A stretch of 7,284 nt of DNA from JASKKU01 sp964416905 (GTDB lineage Archaea > Nanobdellota > Nanobdellia > Woesearchaeales > JASKKU01). The translations under genes and the position numbers were made by a program. Position 1 is the stretch's first letter. Each line of letters opens with the position of its first letter. This document shows, piece by piece, positions 1 to 4,569 of this stretch. The notes under the pieces were generated by a model. It saw only the letters and a list, made by a program, of their open reading frames with translations. It was not told where the DNA came from and searched no databases. The DNA is taken from the NCBI GenBank assembly GCA_964416905.1, contig CAYQFL010000029.1, positions 1 to 7,284 of the forward strand. Direction: 5' to 3'.

Positions 1-1081
1 TCAAAAATCCACCAACATCTGTTGGATCGGGACTTACTGGAGTACAACTTAGAGGGTTATATTCATTAGCAAAAACAACAAAATTCTTGTCTTCAAAAAC
101 TCTGGTTTTAGAAATGGACATTCGACAGTTTTCATCGTCTTTTTTATTATAAATAAAAAGCTCATCTCCCATTTCCGAAGAAATTTCTAAGATATCTTCT
201 TTACCTAATTTGCCATTAGAACTAAAGCATTCGTCAAGATTATCGGGCTTTTTAACAAGTGACAGATAGATTTTCGGGCTACCTTCATCTCTAATAGGCT
301 CAGAGTAAATTGCAATACCATAATTCCCTAAGGCCTTTAACTGAGACAGGTTGAAGAATTTCTTATCAAGAACAGCTGTTGTTCCTCCTGACTTGAGGTT
401 TTCAAATTGCTTTTCAAATCTCTTTGCAATGTCATCAAAAATAGCAAGAGCGTCTTCTTCAGAGCTTGAAGGAATCGTTATCCTTGCCTTTGACACATCA
501 ATCATAAATTTATCGTCGCCAGAATTAAGATAAAACTTTGTTGCATAACGATCGCTTTCAGGACCTTTTAATAAAAAACAGGATTCTTTATCCAAATCGA
601 GTTTTTTTGAGATGCTGTTGCATTTAGCAAAGATAATTTCGTTTTTTTCTGTAGCGAAGAACAAACATGCGCAAACTTTTCCGTTCTCACAATTGACTAC
701 CACATCCTCACGAGATGATAAATCTACAGTATTTATACTATCATAATATATATAATTACAACTCAACGGTCCACCTGATAGATACTGCTTCGGAAAAACT
801 ACAAGACCCCATGAACCCTCTTGACCTTTAAAATTATCCTTAGTTTGTCCGCCCAAAAACTCAGTCACTGATGAATTAGGTTCAAGATATTTTATATCAT
901 CCACAATTCTAAGGAATAACGCTTTTGCAGTAGCATCTTCTTGCGGAGAAAACAAAGCTAACAATTTGAATATTAAGGCAACTACAACTACAACTACCAA
1001 AAGCGAGAGTATCAAGCCCATAAGCTCTCTCTGGCTCTTGTCTGCAGCTTCTCCTTTTTTGTTTGTTTTAATGAGTCTCAT
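1..1081 (-). CDS. Membrane-anchored cysteine-rich surface protein of unknown function, 3' end beyond window
   Basis: I do not recognise this protein. The frame is open from the ATG at 1081 to the window edge with no stop, giving at least 360 residues; the C terminus is missing. The N terminus is basic (MRLIKTNKKG), followed by a charged stretch and one strong membrane helix at about residues 20-44 that includes six consecutive valines. The remainder is predicted to be outside the cell. Cysteines lie at 108, 131, 137, 139, 154, 168, 285, 319 and 346, with a compact C-x2-G-K-x-C-x-C cluster at 131-139. Sequons occur at N69 and N244. The start overlaps the stop of the upstream 445-aa gene as ATGA, implying translational coupling; no clear Shine-Dalgarno site is present. 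The CxxGKxC cluster and the order of segments resemble the 445-aa neighbour, suggesting paralogy. Function is unknown; a structural surface role is inference. Confidence 0.85.
   Translation of the reverse strand, partial: MRLIKTNKKGEAADKSQRELMGLILSLLVVVVVVALIFKLLALFSPQEDATAKALFLRIVDDIKYLEPNSSVTEFLGGQTKDNFKGQEGSWGLVVFPKQYLSGGPLSCNYIYYDSINTVDLSSREDVVVNCENGKVCACLFFATEKNEIIFAKCNSISKKLDLDKESCFLLKGPESDRYATKFYLNSGDDKFMIDVSKARITIPSSSEEDALAIFDDIAKRFEKQFENLKSGGTTAVLDKKFFNLSQLKALGNYGIAIYSEPIRDEGSPKIYLSLVKKPDNLDECFSSNGKLGKEDILEISSEMGDELFIYNKKDDENCRMSISKTRVFEDKNFVVFANEYNPLSCTPVSPDPTDVGGFL
980..997. repeat. Hexanucleotide tandem repeat (AACTAC)x3 in a membrane-helix codon run
   Basis: Three perfect AACTAC units read on the minus strand as alternating GTA/GTT codons, giving six consecutive valines inside the membrane helix of the partial 360-aa protein. 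Gain or loss of a unit would add or remove two valines without shifting the frame. Confidence 0.7.
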
Positions 1082-2415
1082 CTTCTAACAGGCTCAAAAT
1101 AGCAATATTCTTTACCATCGATCTCCTTACAATCCAATTGAACACTCGGGAAGTCTGAAATTAAGAAGGTCTGAGGGGGATATTTAAAAAGAAAATGCCC
1201 TTCTTCATAAGGTCTTCTAATCAAAGCATAGCCGTTATTGTACAAATAAAGTATTGGAACAAAAGCAGCTTTATCATCTGTTGGTAAAACATAATCCTCT
1301 AGATTCTTTATGTAATCTCCAGTCTTTAATTCGTTGAAGTCATAAATGGGTACAATGAGATGAGTGTTAATGTCTTTGCCAATACCTAAATCAAGATTCA
1401 AATCATAATACAAACTTGAAAACGTATAAGGATAACGGTTTTCAATCTTCAAGTAATCAAGAGATATTTTTTCATAATTATTATACCTATCACTATGAAG
1501 AATATGCCTATTTAAGACACTATCCTTTCCAAGTTCACCAATATCATACAATATCATCATATTCTTAAGTCCTGTACCATCGTTATATAATCCAAACACC
1601 ATCAAAAAGTTCTCATTCAGATTCTTAAGTCCTGACACATGTAAAGTTTTTCTTTCAGAAATATTCTCTAATAATTCATCAAATAAGTCATAAGCATATT
1701 CTGTTTCATCAAAGCAATTATTTAGTTTAGAGATTTTTTCAAAGTAGTCTTTATCTGAATTGACAAAAACTGTTTTTGAATAATAGTTTTTACAATCCTT
1801 GCCTTCAATGTAATGCGAGAAGTAATAATCCTCATCACCAGTTCCTTTCAAACTGGCTGTAACACAAAATTTCCCCTCAGGACATAAAAGTGATTCTGAC
1901 TTAATCTCATAATATTTCTCCGCATCATAAACCGAGAAATCCATTTTATCAAGATAAGCTACATCAAAATATTCATCAGTTTTGTGTATGCAAAGCGTCC
2001 ACCAATTGCATTTCTTGGCTTTAGCCTGAATATTGTCTCCTTCAAGTATTAAGTCATAACTCTGACCTACTGTTAATTCCGGGTCCTCATCTCTAAACAA
2101 CAAATAATAATTTTGTCCATTATAAACACCATAATAAACAAAAAATTTAATTTTACTGTCTTCAGGTCCCAGATAGAAATTAGTTACTCCACTTAAATCT
2201 TCTTCCATAATCACCTTATGAATTTCATTCAATTTTTCAACGGCTAAAGCTACTGTAGAAATAACATAAGAGTTTCCTGAGCCGGAATTATCTTCACCCC
2301 AGTTCAAGAAAGGCAAAGAAGCCGTTCTAACCTTTGACGTAAAGATCATTATGCTTATAACAACTACAATTAAAACAATAATCACTTTCCCAAGGTTTGA
2401 GCTTGCCAAAGACAT
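1078..2415 (-). CDS. Membrane-anchored cysteine-rich surface protein of unknown function, 445 aa
   Basis: No characterised family is recognisable. A short N terminus is followed by a single membrane helix at about residues 10-25; the remaining ~415 residues are rich in Tyr, Asp, Asn and Lys and probably form an extracytoplasmic, mostly beta domain. Eight cysteines (136, 142, 178, 184, 208, 234, 429, 438) suit disulfides. C178-P-E-G-K-F-C184 parallels the C-x2-G-K-x-C of the next gene, and both proteins have a helix just after the membrane segment and a later FD[ED]-type helix (residue 245 here, 215 there). One sequon lies at N251. The start at 2415 is supported by an AAGGT Shine-Dalgarno site 7 nt upstream, inside the end of the preceding 50-aa gene. 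The gap to that gene is 5 nt and the stop overlaps the next start (ATGA), so it is mid-operon. Unlike its neighbours it has no KKA/KKG before the helix. Confidence 0.88.
   Translation of the reverse strand: MSLASSNLGKVIIVLIVVVISIMIFTSKVRTASLPFLNWGEDNSGSGNSYVISTVALAVEKLNEIHKVIMEEDLSGVTNFYLGPEDSKIKFFVYYGVYNGQNYYLLFRDEDPELTVGQSYDLILEGDNIQAKAKKCNWWTLCIHKTDEYFDVAYLDKMDFSVYDAEKYYEIKSESLLCPEGKFCVTASLKGTGDEDYYFSHYIEGKDCKNYYSKTVFVNSDKDYFEKISKLNNCFDETEYAYDLFDELLENISERKTLHVSGLKNLNENFLMVFGLYNDGTGLKNMMILYDIGELGKDSVLNRHILHSDRYNNYEKISLDYLKIENRYPYTFSSLYYDLNLDLGIGKDINTHLIVPIYDFNELKTGDYIKNLEDYVLPTDDKAAFVPILYLYNNGYALIRRPYEEGHFLFKYPPQTFLISDFPSVQLDCKEIDGKEYCYFEPVRR
1561..1634. repeat. 14-bp direct repeat spaced 60 bp within the 445-aa gene
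   Basis: ATTCTTAAGTCCTG occurs at 1561-1574 and again at 1621-1634, exactly 60 bp (20 codons) apart and in the same frame; both copies encode G-L-K-N (residues 262-265 and 282-285). The sequence between does not repeat convincingly, so a degenerate internal duplication is possible but unproven. Confidence 0.5.
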
Positions 2416-2420
2416 TTTTC

Positions 2421-2573
2421 CTACCTTCCGAACCTGAATACATTCAATATTGAATCAAGGATACTACTACTTTTTCTACCAAAGCTATAGATAAGCACAA
2501 CAAGCACTAGTAAAAAAACTATGAACAATAACCATTTACCCAATTCACTTAATGCTAATGCTTTTTTATTCAT
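2421..2573 (-). CDS. Pilin-like single-helix mini-protein, 50 aa
   Basis: A small gene filling the gap between the 203-aa and 445-aa genes. The product starts MNKKALALSE and continues into a membrane helix at about residues 13-31, then a short basic tail ending FRFGR. KKA followed by L-A-L-S-E fits the archaeal class III (type IV pilin) signal consensus: K-A then two permitted residues, with Glu at +5 of the predicted mature chain. The mature protein would be about 46 residues. Two ATGs are adjacent (2576 and 2573); I chose 2573 because the strong Shine-Dalgarno AGGTGA at 2581-2586, which overlaps the upstream stop, then has a 7-nt spacer rather than 4. Real coding is supported by that site, by the tight fit in the operon and by the helix. 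Alternatively it is a small membrane accessory subunit. No homologue is recognised. Confidence 0.78.
   Translation of the reverse strand: MNKKALALSELGKWLLFIVFLLVLVVLIYSFGRKSSSILDSILNVFRFGR
2423..2427 (-). promoter_or_regulatory. Shine-Dalgarno AAGGT of the 445-aa gene
   Basis: AAGGT, within GGAAGGTAGG on the minus strand, stands 7 nt before the ATG at 2415 and overlaps the last codons and stop of the 50-aa gene. It supports both the start chosen for the 445-aa gene and linked translation of the two. Confidence 0.6.
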
Positions 2574-2580
2574 CATAAAA

Positions 2581-2586
2581 TCACCT
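2581..2586 (-). promoter_or_regulatory. Shine-Dalgarno AGGTGA overlapping the 203-aa stop codon
   Basis: AGGTGA on the minus strand complements the usual archaeal 16S rRNA 3' end (UCACCU), and its last three bases are the TGA stop of the 203-aa gene. It decides in favour of the second of two adjacent ATGs (2573) for the 50-aa gene. Confidence 0.7.
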
Positions 2587-3192
2587 TAAGGAATTTGTTT
2601 CAACCTTGCATTTATCCAATATATTTTCTTTGGTTACACCCATGTATGGAATAAAATCATCATCACCAGTTTTATCTATTGCGAAATAAACATAAAGCAT
2701 ATCTCCTTTAGATAGTTTAATTTCGTCCATCTTTAAATTATTTTTGTCAAAGGAAACAGATACACCATTTGATTCAATAAAGAGATTTTCTAAAAATTTA
2801 GACACATCGTCTTTAGTTAAGGTATAACTTTCTTTATCAGAATATTCTACAAGCGAACAAACATAGCAGAAAACAATCTTATCCTTGCTATTATCCGATA
2901 ATATAATTTCACCCTGACCAAACTTAAACCAGCAAGAAGCAATTTCCTTGGAAAGAATAGCGTTTGCCAATTCTTTTGAAGATATGTTCACAGTATGATA
3001 AGGACAGTTTATGACAGACAAATCACCTAATTTTTTTGCAAGAACAAGGCTTTGCAAACAACCGTCATCAATAACATCATCGCCTTTAAAAGAAGAGTAA
3101 ATCAAAGCTATGAGAATCACTGTTAAGACTAAACCTAAAATCAATTCTGCAACAACCTTTGTTTCCACAGCTTTTTTGTTACTGATTTTCAT
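2581..3192 (-). CDS. Membrane-anchored cysteine-rich surface protein of unknown function, 203 aa
   Basis: The N terminus MKISNKKAVETK leads to one membrane helix at about residues 14-33; the rest is predicted to lie outside. Cysteines are at 45, 63, 87, 109, 112 and 195. The distinctive segment is E83-I-A-S-C87-W88, then an F-G-x-G turn, then C109-Y-V-C112-S with V-E-Y-S-D following. A related E-L-x-x-C-W ... C-S-R-I-S-F-T-D pattern occurs in the 284-aa protein immediately upstream, so the two look like distant paralogues. The sequon N69-I-S lies in the external part. KKA before the helix resembles a pilin-type signal, but E10 and the following charges depart from the strict consensus. It starts 6 nt after the upstream stop without an evident Shine-Dalgarno site. 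I recall similar C-W/C-S anchored hypothetical proteins from DPANN genomes, without known function; this recollection was not checked. Confidence 0.88.
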   Translation of the reverse strand: MKISNKKAVETKVVAELILGLVLTVILIALIYSSFKGDDVIDDGCLQSLVLAKKLGDLSVINCPYHTVNISSKELANAILSKEIASCWFKFGQGEIILSDNSKDKIVFCYVCSLVEYSDKESYTLTKDDVSKFLENLFIESNGVSVSFDKNNLKMDEIKLSKGDMLYVYFAIDKTGDDDFIPYMGVTKENILDKCKVETNSLR

Positions 3193-3198
3193 TTTGTT

Positions 3199-4053
3199 TT
3201 AATTTAATAGAATTGGTTCATCCTTGTTCCACATGTAAAGCAATAGATCGTTTAAAGCGTCTTCATCTAATAAAAATAGGAAAGATTGAAGTGGGTATGT
3301 ACAATCTTTCACCTTACACATAGAAGTATGCGCTCCTGGAGTTAAAAACAAAACATAATAATCCTTTGAAGTATTTATTTCAAAGTTATCTTCTAAAGAG
3401 TAACTAAAAAAAAATTCCTTAGAATGATTTGCAAAAAGAGGAATAGTAGTACCCTTTTTATACATGTTCCCGTCTAAGATCAAATTAACTCCGGTTACCT
3501 TAAACGTTAGCGGAGTGCAACAAACACTTGTTTCCCTCAGAACATAACTCGAGTAAGGCAAATCCTTGCCAGGGATATTTGCTTTGTACAAATAATCAAA
3601 CAAACCATCAAAAGTCAAAGCCTTATTCTTTAATGAATCTGTAAAAGAAATCCTTGAGCAAAGAAGACCTTTACCTTTCCCCAAATTTGCCTTGCCTTCC
3701 AAAGCTAAACTCCAACAATCATAAAGTTCATTGGCAAAAACATAGTAAACTGCTTCCTCTAAATCCTCAGGATCAAAATTGTTTTTAAATTCTGAACCAA
3801 TCCTAACTCTATCAAAATAACCATTTACTTTAACATGGTTTTCATCAATTTGAATAAAGTCAGGCTTGCATTTCTCAACAAAAACATTTTCATTCTTTGA
3901 AAACAAATCTGATTTCTGTGTGTTAGCAACAACAATTGCCTGACAACTATTAGCACTTTCAGAAATAACTCTCAACAAATTGTTCCCAATTAGAATCAGG
4001 AGTATAACAAATAATACCAAACCTAAGATTAAATTCCTTAACGTGGTTTTCAT
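3199..4053 (-). CDS. Membrane-anchored cysteine-rich surface protein of unknown function, 284 aa
   Basis: The N terminus MKTTLRN is followed directly by a membrane helix at about residues 7-23; the remaining ~260 residues are predicted extracytoplasmic. Eight cysteines (37, 62, 113, 132, 178, 179, 246, 251) include a vicinal pair and a C-x4-C near the end. The segment E109-L-Y-D-C113-W114 and, 18 residues after the Trp, C132-S-R-I-S-F-T-D matches the pattern of the 203-aa neighbour. It is followed by a helix-turn containing I-P-G-K and Y-S-S-Y, a combination I associate from memory with anchored DPANN hypothetical proteins. Sequons are at N209 and N227. The start codon overlaps the stop of the 41-aa gene as ATGA, indicating coupled translation; no Shine-Dalgarno site is seen. 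Function is unknown; a disulfide-stabilised surface role is inferred from anchor and cysteines. Confidence 0.88.
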   Translation of the reverse strand: MKTTLRNLILGLVLFVILLILIGNNLLRVISESANSCQAIVVANTQKSDLFSKNENVFVEKCKPDFIQIDENHVKVNGYFDRVRIGSEFKNNFDPEDLEEAVYYVFANELYDCWSLALEGKANLGKGKGLLCSRISFTDSLKNKALTFDGLFDYLYKANIPGKDLPYSSYVLRETSVCCTPLTFKVTGVNLILDGNMYKKGTTIPLFANHSKEFFFSYSLEDNFEINTSKDYYVLFLTPGAHTSMCKVKDCTYPLQSFLFLLDEDALNDLLLYMWNKDEPILLN

Positions 4054-4175
4054 TTTAAAAACACAGTAATAATTCTATGCGCGATAATTAAAGCTATTAC
4101 AAACAATATGGACATCAGCAAAACATCTATCCAGGTAATCATAGCTTTTTTATCAAATTTCTTAATCAAAGACAT
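4050..4175 (-). CDS. Single-helix membrane mini-protein, first gene of the operon, 41 aa
   Basis: A tiny protein starting MSLIKKFDKKAMITW with one membrane helix at about residues 12-33 and a short basic tail. K-K-A-M-I before the helix fits the archaeal class III signal consensus, so it may be a minimal pilin-like subunit; there is no Glu at +5 (Asp is at +6). The same frame stays open to an ATG at 4274 inside the tRNA gene, which cannot be the real start. I chose 4175 because a TATA box (TTTATATA, 4199-4206) is centred 27-28 bp upstream, placing the transcript start at or next to this ATG, so the mRNA would be leaderless. The ATG at 4187 is only about 15 bp from the box and is therefore unlikely. 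The stop overlaps the 284-aa gene start (ATGA). Coding status is fairly well supported; the role is unknown. Confidence 0.72.
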   Translation of the reverse strand: MSLIKKFDKKAMITWIDVLLMSILFVIALIIAHRIITVFLK

Positions 4176-4198
4176 AAGAGAAATCATTGAACTAGTAA

Positions 4199-4214
4199 TA
4201 TATAAAAGTTTGTT
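4199..4214 (-). promoter_or_regulatory. TATA box and possible BRE for the six-gene operon
   Basis: On the minus strand the sequence reads AACAAACT then TTTATATA. The TATA element (4199-4206) is centred 27-28 bp from the A of the ATG at 4175, the normal archaeal distance to a transcription start, so a leaderless operon mRNA is predicted. It lies only 15 bp beyond the end of the tRNA gene. Confidence 0.65.
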
Positions 4215-4221
4215 TTGAGAA

Positions 4222-4307
4222 TGGCGCCAGGGCTGGGATTTGAACCCAGGCTCCCGAAAGGGACAGGCTCTCAAGGCCTGCGCACTACCAGGCTATGCGA
4301 CCCTGGC
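4222..4307 (-). tRNA. tRNA-Ser(UGA)
   Basis: An 86-nt class II tRNA reading UCA serine codons. On the minus strand, acceptor arms GCCAGGG (4301-4307) and CCCTGGC (4226-4232) pair perfectly. The anticodon stem CAGGC/GCCTG encloses the loop CTTGAGA, with anticodon TGA at 4271-4273. The 14-nt variable region forms a TCCC/GGGA stem around TTTC, as expected for serine, and the T arm is CTGGG-TTCAAAT-CCCAG. The discriminator is G (typical of tRNA-Ser) and CCA is encoded in the gene (4222-4224). No intron is present. Position 9 is C where a purine is usual; it could pair with G26 and extend the D stem. The gene has its own promoter and may read through into the operon, since no strong T-run separates them. 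Confidence 0.96.
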
Positions 4308-4331
4308 TTAATTCTTGAAGTAAAAGGTTTT

Positions 4332-4350
4332 ATTTATAAGATTTTCTTTT
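4332..4350 (-). promoter_or_regulatory. TATA box and purine-rich BRE for tRNA-Ser
   Basis: The minus strand reads AAAAGAAAAT then CTTATAAAT. The TATA element (4332-4339) is centred about 28 bp upstream of the mature tRNA 5' end at 4307, so transcription should begin at or within a few nucleotides of it. The purine-rich stretch just upstream fits a TFB recognition element. Confidence 0.7.
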
Positions 4351-4390
4351 AATTAGAATATGTCAAATAAACTTCTATGTCTTCTGTGTA

Positions 4391-4448
4391 AAATGTGAAG
4401 TTCGGTTCACAGAATCTTCAATAAATGTGAAGCTCATATCACATAATC
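4391..4448. repeat. Two-copy 26-bp direct repeat containing TGTGA-N8-TCACA dyads
   Basis: Copy 1 (4391-4416) and copy 2 (4423-4448) match at 21 of 26 positions and start 32 bp apart, about three helical turns. Each begins AAATGTGAAG and contains a dyad: TGTGAA-N6-TTCACA at 4394-4411 (six-base arms) and TGTGA-N8-TCACA at 4426-4443. Conservation is concentrated in the dyad arms and a trailing AATC. A second, nested pair of arms, TTCTGTG (4382-4388) and CACAGAA (4408-4414), surrounds copy 1. The pair lies midway between the tRNA-Ser and AglB TATA boxes, with about 52 bp on each side. It looks like a tandem operator for a dimeric DNA-binding protein. Which promoter it serves is not evident. Confidence 0.6.
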
Positions 4449-4492
4449 AAACATCCAAGAAGAGCCTTCTATTCACAAACAGTAACGCAAAT

Positions 4493-4509
4493 TACAAAAG
4501 ATTTAAATA
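4493..4509 (+). promoter_or_regulatory. TATA box and BRE for the AglB gene
   Basis: An A-rich ACAAAAG stretch precedes TTTAAATA (4502-4509). With the usual 26-27 bp spacing, transcription would start near 4532, leaving a leader of about 37 nt. A weaker alternative TATA-like sequence at 4530-4538 would give a leader of under 10 nt and would exclude the Shine-Dalgarno site. Confidence 0.6.
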
Positions 4510-4554
4510 AAAAACCTAAACCTTTTGAATTAAAATTACCTAAAATAGCTTGTT

Positions 4555-4558
4555 GGAG
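4555..4558 (+). promoter_or_regulatory. Probable Shine-Dalgarno site of the AglB gene
   Basis: GGAG lies 11 nt before the ATG at 4570, a slightly long spacer. It supports a leadered mRNA for this gene, in contrast to the apparently leaderless operon on the other strand. Confidence 0.45.
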
Positions 4559-4569
4559 ACTCGAGCCAA

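Larger units (their letters stand above)
4308..4569. other. Divergent intergenic region, no gene seen
   Basis: These 262 bp separate the tRNA-Ser gene (leftward) from the AglB gene (rightward). They hold the two opposing TATA boxes, a duplicated dyad element between them and the AglB leader. The longest ATG reading frame I noticed is 12 codons (4360-4398), with no supporting signal. I see no RNA gene. Confidence 0.8.

Noticed and set aside
351..533. Plus-strand 60-codon open frame
   Set aside because: It lies wholly inside the long open minus-strand frame of the partial 360-aa protein, with no Shine-Dalgarno site or TATA box, and its translation has no recognisable features.
4050..4274. Extended 74-codon version of the first operon gene
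   Set aside because: Its first ~17 codons lie inside the tRNA-Ser gene, and the TATA box and tRNA end make such a start implausible; the ATG at 4175 fits the promoter.
4372..4389. CTTCTATGT/CTTCTGTGT tandem 9-mers
   Set aside because: Eight of nine bases match, but in AT-rich intergenic DNA a single imperfect 9-bp tandem is not convincing as a functional repeat.
4360..4398. 12-codon open frame ending C-L-L-C-K-M
   Set aside because: Too short, no promoter or ribosome site on that strand at the right distance, and it overlaps the first dyad repeat.
4391..4448. CRISPR repeat or bacterial CRP site
   Set aside because: Only two imperfect copies with a 6-bp gap and no spacers, so not CRISPR. 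CRP sites are TGTGA-N6-TCACA; the N8 spacing here and the archaeal context argue against CRP itself.
4458..4470. AGAAG-AGC-CTTCT hairpin
   Set aside because: A five-pair stem with a three-base loop, upstream of the AglB promoter and without a T-run, is too weak to call as a terminator or structured RNA.
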